From an uncultured Eubacteriales bacterium (GTDB lineage: Bacteria > Bacillota > Clostridia > Oscillospirales > Acutalibacteraceae): DNA of 16,856 nucleotides. This document shows positions 1 to 6,955 of this stretch, one piece after another. Positions within the stretch are counted from its first letter, which is position 1; each line of letters begins with the position of its first letter. The position numbers and the translations under genes are program-made. Where the stretch lies: assembly GCA_934643185.1 (NCBI GenBank), contig CAKUBN010000050.1, forward strand, positions 1-16,856, given 5' to 3'. A model generated the notes under the pieces. It worked only from the letters and a program-made list of their open reading frames with translations, had not been told where the DNA came from and did not search any database.

Positions 1-230
1 ATTCAGGGAAACATCCATGTCGAATTTTTGATTATTCAATTTTGTGTTGGTGTCCAGAATTTGGGGTACGTATCATTACGAGAACATAAAGTGAGGGCTT
101 TTTCAAAAAGAAGTCACCCTCACTTTCATTTCGTGAGGGCCAAACCGTCCACCGTTATGGCAGCACTCGAACCGCATACCGCGGTTCACCCTTATTCTAC
201 CAGATTCAACATGATCTGACAACATTTTTA
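1..230. other. Non-coding left edge, hairpin-rich
   Basis: I see no convincing gene here. A 63-codon plus-strand frame (28-219) lacks a ribosome binding site and family resemblance and runs through two inverted repeats. The stretch carries a 10-bp perfect inverted repeat (88-97 with 117-126), a nested CTTTTT/AAAAAG pair in its loop (98-110), a further copy of the GTGAGGG word near 133, and a 7-bp perfect inverted repeat GAACCGC/GCGGTTC (169-175 with 181-187). This could be an intergenic repeat or the flank of a mobile element, but no terminal repeat or transposase is visible. Confidence 0.4.
88..126. repeat. Inverted repeat with nested hairpin
   Basis: AAAGTGAGGG (88-97) pairs perfectly with CCCTCACTTT (117-126) across a 19-nt loop. 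The loop itself holds CTTTTT (98-103) and AAAAAG (105-110). No U-tract follows on either strand, so it is not a typical intrinsic terminator. Function unknown. Confidence 0.6.
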
Positions 231-231
231 C

Positions 232-271
232 TCCAAAAATTCAGCCCCCGCCGAGCATTCCCGGCAGGGGC
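232..271 (-). terminator. Intrinsic terminator after the monocistronic sensor kinase
   Basis: On the minus strand, GCCCCTGCCG (271-262) pairs with CGGCGGGGGC (253-244), a 10-bp GC-rich stem with one mismatch. It is followed by TGAATTTTT. It begins about 10 nt after the kinase stop codon, the expected place for a rho-independent terminator. The U-tract is short. Confidence 0.7.
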
Positions 272-281
272 AAACTTTATA

Positions 282-2222
282 TCATTCTCCCACGTACTTT
301 CCAAGCACGGGCAGCAGCTTATTCATGTCGATCGGCTTTGCAATGTGGTCGTTCATGCCAACGGCAAGCGCCTTCGCCTTGTCCTCCGCAAATGCGTTCG
401 CGGTCATCGCAATGATCGGGATGTTCGCCTTTTCGGGGTCGCTCAGCTTGCGTATCTTCTCCGTCGCACGGTAGCCATCCAGCACCGGCATCTGCACGTC
501 CATCAGCACGACCTTATAGTAACCCACCGGCGCTTTTTCCAGCATGTCCAGGCACCGCACACCGTTTTCGGCGCGGTCTACAATCAGCCCCTCTTCGCTC
601 AAAAGCTCCATCGCGATCTCCGCGTTCAGGTCGTTGTCCTCCGCCAGCAAAACGCGCTTAAATTTAAACACTTCCTTGTCGATCGTCCGGTCGGCGCGCT
701 TCACCTGCGTGTCCTCCGCGCTTGCAATGCGGCACGGAATGTACACCGTAAACGTCGAGCCCTCGCCGAGCTTACTGCGGATCTGAATGGTGCCGCCCAT
801 CAGGTCCACAAGCTTTTTCACAATGCCCATGCCGAGGCCGGAGCCCTCAATGCCGCTGACGGTCGACGACCGCTCGCGCGAAAACGATTCAAAAATGCGC
901 TCCTGAAATTCCTCGCTCATGCCGATGCCGTTGTCCTTCACGGCAAATTTCAGCGTGCACCAGCCATCCTTTTCGTTCGGCAGCTGGCGAATATCGCAGT
1001 GGATCTCGCCGCCCTCGCCCGTGTATTTAATGGCGTTGCTCACAAGGTTCAAAATGATTTCCGAAACGCGCGAGGTGTCCAAATACACATACGGGTGCGA
1101 AATTTCCTTTGAAACCGTAAGCTTCTGCTGCTTGCGGTCGATCTCGGACTGCACCATCACCACGCAGGAATCGAACACACTGCCGGATTCCACCGCAGTC
1201 TCCTCCAGCGTCACGTTGCCGTTTTCAATGCGCGAAAGCTCCAAAACATTGTCAATGATGGAAAGCATCTTCTGCCCGCAGGTGCGGATGTTGTCGAGGT
1301 ACGGGCGCAGCTGTTCCGGCGAATCGATGTGCTTATCCGCCAAATTCGCATAGCCGATGATCGCGTTCATCGGGGTGCGGATGTCGTGGCTCATGTTAAA
1401 GAGGAACGAAGATTTCGCCTGGTTCGCCGCATCGGCTGCAGCCGCCGTTTCCTTCAGTAACGCCTGCTGCTCCGCCTCTCTCCGGCGCTGTCGGCGCATG
1501 AAGAAATACAGCGCGATGATGAGCAGCACAAGCACGACCACCGCCGTGACCGCCACATCCACCGTCGTTTTGTTGCTCACTTCAAGGAAGCGATACGTCG
1601 TTTCAATGTCGATCTCAATGCACAGCGCGCCGATGATGTCGTTCGTGCCGTCCGTCGCGCGCACGGGATAGCAGGCCGTGAAAATGTGGCCCCACGTCGT
1701 GTCCACGATCTCCTGCGAGTAGATCGTCTCGCCGGAAAGCGCCGCCTCGATATACGGGATCATTTCCTCCTCAATGTACGTGCCGGGAAACGCGAAGTCC
1801 TCCGCACCGAGGTCCAAGCCGTCCACAAGGTAAATCAGCTTGCCCTCGTCGTTGCGCTTTGCCGTGTATAAATAGCGCACAGAGTTTAAAGAGCGCAGCT
1901 CGTTTAACTGCTGCTGCAATTCCTGGTAGCGCTCCGTCTGCATGTCTTCAATCGAATCCATGCCCTCGTAATCCGCACGGGTGAAGGTGTTGGAGACCAG
2001 CTGGTGGATGGCATCCGAGCAGGCCGTGTCGCGCACAATGGCCGATTCCAGCATGTTTTTGCTGAAATTCTGCTGCAAAACGAACGTGTATACGGCAATA
2101 AACAGCACAACGATCAAAAAGACCAGAATAAACCCGAACCCGAATAGCCGAGAACGCTTCATGGCGTCCCTTTCAGGCCGAACACGCTCTTGCTTGCCTG
2201 CTGAATTATGATCCCCACCCAT
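282..2222 (-). CDS. Hybrid sensor histidine kinase/response regulator (Cache-like sensor)
   Basis: Membrane hybrid histidine kinase, 646 aa. Order of parts: a charged N-terminus; transmembrane segment about 29-48; an extracytoplasmic region of about 170 aa (50-218) with Cache/PAS-like character; transmembrane segment about 222-242; a short charged linker; HisKA with phosphoacceptor His279 in MSHDIRTP; HATPase with N-box Asn396, G1 DNGIGM (430-435) and G2 GSGLGM (460-465); then a C-terminal receiver with Glu528/Asp529, phosphoacceptor Asp575, Thr607 and Lys629. All catalytic residues are present, so it should autophosphorylate and pass phosphate to its own receiver. It has no HPt domain and no DNA-binding output. 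It has its own promoter and terminator and no operon partner. The start is uncertain: an ATG at 2162 (Met21, just before the first membrane segment, with AAAGGGA upstream) competes with the ATG at 2222 (GAGG 10 nt upstream). The ligand is unknown. Confidence 0.92.
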   Translation of the reverse strand: MGGDHNSAGKQERVRPERDAMKRSRLFGFGFILVFLIVVLFIAVYTFVLQQNFSKNMLESAIVRDTACSDAIHQLVSNTFTRADYEGMDSIEDMQTERYQELQQQLNELRSLNSVRYLYTAKRNDEGKLIYLVDGLDLGAEDFAFPGTYIEEEMIPYIEAALSGETIYSQEIVDTTWGHIFTACYPVRATDGTNDIIGALCIEIDIETTYRFLEVSNKTTVDVAVTAVVVLVLLIIALYFFMRRQRRREAEQQALLKETAAAADAANQAKSSFLFNMSHDIRTPMNAIIGYANLADKHIDSPEQLRPYLDNIRTCGQKMLSIIDNVLELSRIENGNVTLEETAVESGSVFDSCVVMVQSEIDRKQQKLTVSKEISHPYVYLDTSRVSEIILNLVSNAIKYTGEGGEIHCDIRQLPNEKDGWCTLKFAVKDNGIGMSEEFQERIFESFSRERSSTVSGIEGSGLGMGIVKKLVDLMGGTIQIRSKLGEGSTFTVYIPCRIASAEDTQVKRADRTIDKEVFKFKRVLLAEDNDLNAEIAMELLSEEGLIVDRAENGVRCLDMLEKAPVGYYKVVLMDVQMPVLDGYRATEKIRKLSDPEKANIPIIAMTANAFAEDKAKALAVGMNDHIAKPIDMNKLLPVLGKYVGE

Positions 2223-2287
2223 AAAAAGTCAACCTCAAATCTTAAAAAGCACCAAATGCCGAACCGATACTAACTATATTTATGGAT

Positions 2288-2316
2288 ATTATAACACGTT
2301 TCACCCCAAATAGCAA
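2288..2316 (-). promoter_or_regulatory. Sigma-A-type promoter of the monocistronic sensor kinase
   Basis: Minus strand: TTGCTA (-35, 2316-2311), a 17-nt spacer, and a perfect TATAAT (-10, 2293-2288). The predicted start near 2281 leaves a leader of about 60 nt before the ATG at 2222. Confidence 0.75.
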
Positions 2317-2350
2317 TTCTTCATAGCGTAACTCATAGAAATTTTTTCAA

Positions 2351-2392
2351 AAAATAGAAAGCGCCCGTCTCCTGCAAGACAAGCGCTTTTTT
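2351..2392 (-). terminator. Bidirectional terminator after the hydrolase gene
   Basis: AAAGCGC (2358-2364) pairs with GCGCTTT (2383-2389), with an inner GTCT/AGAC stem (2367-2370 with 2377-2380). On the minus strand it is followed by a T-rich run (TTTCTATTTTTT) and lies about 70 nt past the hydrolase stop. On the plus strand a run of six T also follows, so it could work in both directions. Confidence 0.75.
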
Positions 2393-2459
2393 CGTATCTT
2401 CTTAATTTCCCGTCTCTACGCGTACTGGCCGCAGTCCGTTTTTACCCGCCGCAATTCTT

Positions 2460-3458
2460 TTATAGCTTCTGGAGGAAGTCCGCCGCGCGGCCGATCCACC
2501 CCGCAGCGTCTGTGCCGGTGCCGTCGCCGAAGCCGTGCGGCGCGTGCTCCCCCTCTTCCAAAACGGCCGGAACGCCGTGCGCCTTCAAAAGTTCGTACAC
2601 TTTTTCGGAATTCTCGCACGGGACTAAACCGTCGTCCTTGCCGCAGACAAGGTAGCACGGCGGGTAGTTTGCGTCGATATGCCGATAAACACTGTACTTT
2701 TGCATATCTTCCGCGGTATAATCCCTGCCGAGCATGTTCTCCATAAAGCTCCGCGCACTTTCGGACGCGTCAAAGCCGTCCAAGTCCACTGCGGCATACA
2801 CCGGGAACAGCGCCTTCGGCTTCGGCAGGCCATAGGCCTTATAGCCCACATTTTCCATGCCGAATGTGCAGACCAAATTGCCGCCGGCGGAAAAGCCGCT
2901 CACCGCGTAGTCTTCCGTTTCGATCTCAAATTCCGCAGCATGCGCCAAAATATAGCGGATGCACGCCGCAAGGTCGGCCACGGCCTTCGGCATCACGCCC
3001 TTTTGCCCTGCTCTGTACGTAAATACAAAAACCTGGTACCCGCGCGCCAAAAAGTCCGCCGCCACGGGGTAACCCTCGGCAAGGGAGCAGACGTTCACAT
3101 ATGCCCCGCCCGCACACAAAACGATCCACGGCTTCTTCGGGTCGATGTTTTCCGGCTGCAAGCGCACAAAATTGACGCACTTTTTGTCCGGCTCGGCGCT
3201 GATTTCCGCCTCCGTATACACGTAATGGATGGCGGCTTTTCCGCCGTCTAACGCCGTTTTCAGGGTGTTTATGCCCTTTACGACGCTTTCCGGGCTCCAG
3301 CCGATGTTTTTCAGCTGCTCTATGGTCGCTTCATCGGGGGTTCCTACACCTTTTTCCAGATCCTTTGTCGGATCATAGACCAAATACGGCGCGATTTCCG
3401 TGAACTGCGGCAGCTCATACACCACGCGCAGCGTGCTTTTGACCGTGATCTCGCTCAT
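2460..3458 (-). CDS. Alpha/beta-hydrolase, esterase/lipase-like
   Basis: Serine hydrolase of the alpha/beta fold, 332 aa, probably cytoplasmic because no signal peptide or membrane segment is visible. The oxyanion-hole motif is CAGGAY (115-120), a variant of the HGGG/HGGA motif of hormone-sensitive-lipase/BD-FAE-like esterases. The nucleophile elbow is GFSAGG with Ser190. Asp276 (GKDDGLVP) and His308 (HAPHGFG) complete the triad. The N-terminal 100 residues form an extra region before the core fold. I chose the ATG at 3458 because AAAGGAG lies 9 nt upstream; the frame stays open to 3533, but that extension crosses the predicted promoter -10 and a leader hairpin. The substrate cannot be named; short acyl or acetyl esters, perhaps on carbohydrates, are plausible from the family. 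It is a single-gene unit with its own promoter and terminator between two sensor-kinase loci, with no sign of a functional link. Confidence 0.85.
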   Translation of the reverse strand: MSEITVKSTLRVVYELPQFTEIAPYLVYDPTKDLEKGVGTPDEATIEQLKNIGWSPESVVKGINTLKTALDGGKAAIHYVYTEAEISAEPDKKCVNFVRLQPENIDPKKPWIVLCAGGAYVNVCSLAEGYPVAADFLARGYQVFVFTYRAGQKGVMPKAVADLAACIRYILAHAAEFEIETEDYAVSGFSAGGNLVCTFGMENVGYKAYGLPKPKALFPVYAAVDLDGFDASESARSFMENMLGRDYTAEDMQKYSVYRHIDANYPPCYLVCGKDDGLVPCENSEKVYELLKAHGVPAVLEEGEHAPHGFGDGTGTDAAGWIGRAADFLQKL

Positions 3459-3474
3459 TTCGCCCAACTCCTTT

Positions 3475-3495
3475 CGGGTGCATCCAAAGCACCCG
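3475..3495 (-). promoter_or_regulatory. Leader hairpin abutting the hydrolase Shine-Dalgarno
   Basis: Minus strand: CGGGTGC (3495-3489) and GCACCCG (3481-3475) form a perfect 7-bp stem with a 7-nt loop, directly followed by the AAAGGAG ribosome binding site and then the ATG at 3458. Its place near the predicted 5' end suggests transcript protection or control of ribosome access. No ligand-binding fold is recognisable. Confidence 0.45.
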
Positions 3496-3506
3496 CATTT
3501 TTCAAT

Positions 3507-3535
3507 AGTATAGCGCAAATTCAGCGGAACCACAA
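3507..3535 (-). promoter_or_regulatory. Probable promoter of the hydrolase gene
   Basis: Minus strand: TTGTGG (-35, 3535-3530), a 17-nt spacer, and TATACT (-10, 3512-3507). The predicted start near 3500 gives a leader of about 40 nt carrying the hairpin at 3475-3495 and the ribosome binding site. Confidence 0.6.
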
Positions 3536-3677
3536 GCCTCTTTTGCGTTCTCCGCGCCCACGCCGCACGCTATATTTCCTCGTCGATCTTCTCCGCAGAC
3601 GCCCATTCGGGTCACGGAATTTCGTAATATAAAACCGCTGCCAATATAGCATAATTAAATTGTAAAGACAATGCAAA

Positions 3678-3704
3678 ACGGCAAAGCGATTTTTGCTTTG
3701 CCGT
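3678..3704 (-). terminator. Terminator-like hairpin at the end of the candidate RNA
   Basis: ACGGCAAAGC (3678-3687) and GCTTTGCCGT (3695-3704) form a perfect 10-bp stem with a 7-nt loop. On the minus strand it is followed by TTTGCATTGTCTTT, a broken U-tract, so termination would be weaker than at the other terminators in this window. Confidence 0.5.
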
Positions 3705-3962
3705 ATGAATTTGTACTGTCAATTTCTTCGTGGAGGCGGTCCATTTGTGTGTCCGCCATGCGCAAACACTGTGTCTTTAATTTAAAAACACATTTTGCAA
3801 AATGGGCGCAGCTTCCCCGGGGAACTGCGGTTTCACTGCGGCAAAAGTGCCGCTTTAAGCCGCCAAACGCCCTTTGCGGACACGGCATTTTTGCCCGTTT
3901 CCGCCTATTTTTACCCCTGCTCGCCGCTTTTGGGCTCTTTGTGGCGAACATGTGTTCTTCTT
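3678..3962 (-). ncRNA. Candidate structured non-coding RNA or long leader
   Basis: This stretch lies between the terminator of the sensor operon and the hydrolase promoter, downstream of a near-consensus minus-strand promoter (3969-3997), and ends in a 10-bp hairpin (3678-3704). Between them are successive self-complementary blocks: 3882-3898 (one bulge), 3860-3879 (one bulge), 3838-3853 (6-bp perfect), 3808-3828 (10 bp, one unpaired base), 3791-3804 (14-nt perfect palindrome), 3770-3792 (23-nt palindrome, one mismatch) and 3735-3757 (5-bp stem). A predicted transcript would be about 285 nt. It does not match 6S, tmRNA, SRP or RNase P RNA, or any riboswitch I recognise. Alternatives are a 98-codon ORF (3951-3655, ATG after a weak AAGAAG), which runs through the terminal hairpin and resembles no family, or a long 5' leader of the hydrolase. 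Confidence 0.4.
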
Positions 3963-3968
3963 ATTCTC

Positions 3969-3997
3969 AGTATATACGAAACGCGCGCATTTGTCAA
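3969..3997 (-). promoter_or_regulatory. Near-consensus promoter facing the ORF-poor region
   Basis: Minus strand: a perfect TTGACA (-35, 3997-3992), exactly 17 nt, then TATACT (-10, 3974-3969). By sequence its -35 is the best in the window, yet no recognisable gene follows for about 500 nt. The predicted start is near 3962. Confidence 0.7.
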
Positions 3998-4075
3998 GCC
4001 CCCTGCCTTACAGGTGCGTTTTTTACCGACACCTCGCGGACATCTTTTTTAATTCTAATTTCGCAAAAAGCGGAC

Positions 4076-4107
4076 AAAAAAATCACCCCGGAGCCGTGCG
4101 GCCGGGG
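4076..4107 (-). terminator. Terminator of the four-gene sensor operon
   Basis: Minus strand: CCCCGG (4107-4102) pairs with CCGGGG (4091-4086), followed by TGA and seven T residues (4082-4076). It lies about 10 nt past the stop codon of the last kinase gene, a textbook rho-independent terminator. Confidence 0.85.
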
Positions 4108-4117
4108 CGATGATGAT

Positions 4118-6955
4118 TTACATTTTAGAGCCGTTCGTGAATTTTGCGATGGTCGCAATGACCTTCTCCACGTCGAGCGGCTTTGCAAGGTGGGCGTTCA
4201 TGCCCGCCTCGATGCACTTTTTCGCGTCCTCTTCAAACGCGTTCGCCGTCATGGCGATGATGGGGATCGTCTTCGCATCCGGGCGATCCAAGGCGCGGAT
4301 GGTTTTCGTCGCGGTGAGGCCGTCCATTTCGGGCATCATCACATCCATCAAAAGGGCATCAAATGTGCCTGCGGGGCTGTTTTTGAAGAGCTCCACGGCG
4401 AGCTTGCCGTCGCCGACCACGCGCACCACGGCGCCGGCATCCTCCAGGATGAGCTCCGCAATCTCGGCGTTCAGCTTGTTATCCTCCGCCAGCAGCAAAT
4501 GCAGGCCGTTTATGGTGTTTTCGGCCGTTTTTTCGCGTTTTTCCTCGGTTTTTGGCGGCTCGGCCACCTCAAACGGGATGGTGATGACGAACTTGGAGCC
4601 CACGCCCTCTTTACTTTCGATTGAAATGGTGCCGTTCATCTGGTCGATGAGGTTTTTGACGATCGTCATGCCGAGGCCCGTGCCCTGGTAGACGCTGCGG
4701 GCGTCGCTTTTTTCCTGCGCAAACGGGTCAAAAATGTGCTTTACGAAGTCCTCGCTCATGCCGATGCCGGTATCGGTGATCGTCCAGCGGTAGGTGCAGA
4801 CACCGTCCTTTTCGCCGAGCGAATCCACAATGGTGGTGATTTTGCCGCCGGGGCGGTTATATTTGATGCAGTTGCCGTAGATATTGAGGAAAATCTGCCG
4901 CAGATGCAGCGGGCTGCCGTAGATATACGGGTGCGGAATGGCGGATTTGCCCTTTTCGTAGTCCCACTCGATGCCGGCCTCCACGGCCCTGCCGATGATG
5001 ATCGTCACGATGTCCTGCGTGAGCTTCACAAGGCTGATGACCTCGTGTGTCAGCACCGTTTCGCCGTCCTCCAGCTTACTCATCTGCAGAACGTCGTTGA
5101 TGAGGGACAGCAGGTGGTCGGCGGAAATTTTCATTTTTTCGTGGTTTGCGCGGATGAGCTCTATGTCGTCAAAATGCGTTTCGTCGATCTTCAAAAGGCC
5201 GACGATGCCATTGATCGGCGTGCGGATGTCATGGCTCATGTTCGCAAGGAACAGGCTTTTTGCGCGGTTTGCCGCCTCTGCGCGCTCGGCTAACGCGGTC
5301 ATTTCCTCCGCTTTTTGGGCGGAAATGCGCGCAATGCTCTTTTGCACATGGATCCTGCCGATGAGCAGCGTAAACACGAGCAGCATGACCGCGCCGGCGG
5401 AAACGTAGAAAATGGCCGGGTGCAGGCGGATGAGCGTTAAAAGCGTGACGTCCTGCGCCCGATAGGACGTGTAGCTATCTGAAATGCTTTCGATGAGGCT
5501 TTCCGGCATGGCGTAAATGGCCTTTGTGAGGATGCCCGCCAGCGCATGGTTGCAGTGCGACGCGACCGCGATGTGGTAGTTATACGTGGTATCTTCCATG
5601 AGCGTGCAGGTCAGACGGCCGCCGCCCTTGCGGTTTACGAACGCCTGCGCCGTATAGTAGTAGACGTAGGCGGCATCGGCCTTGCCGTCCAAAACGGCCT
5701 GCATGGCTTCGTCGCGCGTTCCGCAGACGAGCCTTTCTGCATTGTGGGCGTAAATTTCATCGAACACGGCGGACTGCGCCACGGTGGAGACCGTTTTGAT
5801 CTCGCCGGAAAAATCCGAGCGCGTGACCATGGCGATGCGCAGCATGAGGTACGGCGCGGTGACAGAGCCGCTGGCCGTTTCGGTATCGTCCGCCGTATTC
5901 AGGCGGTAATCGATGCACAAGTCAGCTTCGCCGTTGCTGCGGTGCGTGAGGTACTCGTCGCGCGATTCGCACGGCACGAACTCATATTTGAGGCCGGCGT
6001 AATCGGCGAGCAGCTTGAAATAATCCGGCAGAATGCCCTTGACTTCTCCGTTTTCGACGTAGGAATACGGGTAGCGGGTGGGGTCGCACACGACCGTTAA
6101 GGGGTCGTTTTCATCTGCGTACTGCGCGATGACCTCCTTTTCCCGCGTGGTATAATAGAGGTTTTTGTCGTCGTAATTTTCGTAGTAGCGGTTATGCAGC
6201 TCGGTGCGCCAATCGCCCTCCGCGGCGTTCATCTGGTCGATGGCGTAGTTGATCTCCTGCAAAAGCGCGGTATTGCCCTTTTTTACGATGGCGTAGAACT
6301 CCGTGCTGTTGAACTTTTCAATAATGCGCTCGTTGCGGGTTTGGCGCAGGGAGCTTGTGACGATGGCATCTACCTTTTTGGCCTGCAGCGCGGCGGCCAT
6401 GTCCTTTGTTGTGCTGAAATACACGGGCTCGTAGCTGAAGCCGTTTTCCCTTGCGAACGCGAAGAAATCTTCGTTGCGCGTACTGCCGCCCAAAAGCGCC
6501 ACGCGCATGCCGTCATACGTTTCGTAATCGTGCATGACGATAGCGGTGTTATCGCTGCGCACCGACAAAATGGCGCTGCTCACGCCGATGGGGCGCGAAA
6601 ACTCGAACTTTTCCTCGCGCTCCGGCGTTTTGCGGGCGGACGTTAAAAGGTCGATCTCGCCGTCTTCGAGCATTTGCTGCATCTCTTCCCAGCTTTTATC
6701 GTAGCCGATGTACTCGAAATCGACGTCCAAATAGCGGGAGACGAGCTGCAAAAAGTCGTAGCCGTAGCCGCTGCGGTTGCCCGCGTCGTCCATCATGTGG
6801 TAGCCGTTCATGGCAAAATAGCCGACGCGCACCGTTTCGCGCTTTGCGGCATCGTATGCGGCGTGCGCCTTTATGGGCAGCGCGCAGCAAAAGCACAGCA
6901 CAGCCAGAAAAAGCACAAGGCTGCGCTGTGCCGTTAATTTAACTTTACTCCTCAT
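4118..6955 (-). CDS. Hybrid sensor histidine kinase with two fused solute-binding sensor domains
   Basis: Membrane hybrid kinase, 945 aa. A signal-peptide-like segment (1-32, ending AHA) is followed by two tandem type-3 solute-binding (amino-acid-binding-like) domains at about 40-258 and 275-500, a transmembrane segment about 512-533, a short coiled linker, HisKA with His575 in MSHDIRTP, HATPase with N-box Asn695, G1 DTGIGM (728-733) and G2 GTGLGM (758-763), and a C-terminal receiver with Glu824/Asp825, Asp871, Thr903 and Lys925. The kinase residues are intact. The layout resembles the EvgS/BvgS class of Venus-flytrap sensors but without an HPt domain, and no PAS domain is evident. The ATG at 6955 follows GGGGG at 7 nt. 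Its first four bases overlap the stop of the preceding kinase gene (ATGA), implying coupled translation. It is the last gene of the operon. The ligand is unknown; amino acids or related small molecules are typical of the family. Confidence 0.93.
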   Translation of the reverse strand: MRSKVKLTAQRSLVLFLAVLCFCCALPIKAHAAYDAAKRETVRVGYFAMNGYHMMDDAGNRSGYGYDFLQLVSRYLDVDFEYIGYDKSWEEMQQMLEDGEIDLLTSARKTPEREEKFEFSRPIGVSSAILSVRSDNTAIVMHDYETYDGMRVALLGGSTRNEDFFAFARENGFSYEPVYFSTTKDMAAALQAKKVDAIVTSSLRQTRNERIIEKFNSTEFYAIVKKGNTALLQEINYAIDQMNAAEGDWRTELHNRYYENYDDKNLYYTTREKEVIAQYADENDPLTVVCDPTRYPYSYVENGEVKGILPDYFKLLADYAGLKYEFVPCESRDEYLTHRSNGEADLCIDYRLNTADDTETASGSVTAPYLMLRIAMVTRSDFSGEIKTVSTVAQSAVFDEIYAHNAERLVCGTRDEAMQAVLDGKADAAYVYYYTAQAFVNRKGGGRLTCTLMEDTTYNYHIAVASHCNHALAGILTKAIYAMPESLIESISDSYTSYRAQDVTLLTLIRLHPAIFYVSAGAVMLLVFTLLIGRIHVQKSIARISAQKAEEMTALAERAEAANRAKSLFLANMSHDIRTPINGIVGLLKIDETHFDDIELIRANHEKMKISADHLLSLINDVLQMSKLEDGETVLTHEVISLVKLTQDIVTIIIGRAVEAGIEWDYEKGKSAIPHPYIYGSPLHLRQIFLNIYGNCIKYNRPGGKITTIVDSLGEKDGVCTYRWTITDTGIGMSEDFVKHIFDPFAQEKSDARSVYQGTGLGMTIVKNLIDQMNGTISIESKEGVGSKFVITIPFEVAEPPKTEEKREKTAENTINGLHLLLAEDNKLNAEIAELILEDAGAVVRVVGDGKLAVELFKNSPAGTFDALLMDVMMPEMDGLTATKTIRALDRPDAKTIPIIAMTANAFEEDAKKCIEAGMNAHLAKPLDVEKVIATIAKFTNGSKM

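Noticed and set aside
28..219. 63-codon plus-strand frame at the left edge
   Set aside because: No ribosome binding site, and it runs through two inverted repeats; probably a chance frame in a repeat.
3459..3533. N-terminal extension of the hydrolase
   Set aside because: It would place the start codon upstream of the predicted -10 box, and a strong AAAGGAG sits before the ATG at 3458.
3655..3951. 98-codon minus-strand frame within the candidate RNA
   Set aside because: Weak ribosome binding site, Cys/Lys/Arg-rich translation without family resemblance, and it runs through the terminator-like hairpin. Kept only as an alternative explanation.
3671..4624. 317-codon plus-strand frame across the intergenic region into the last kinase gene
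   Set aside because: It crosses the operon terminator and the receiver-coding region of the kinase in antisense, and its translation has no recognisable domain.
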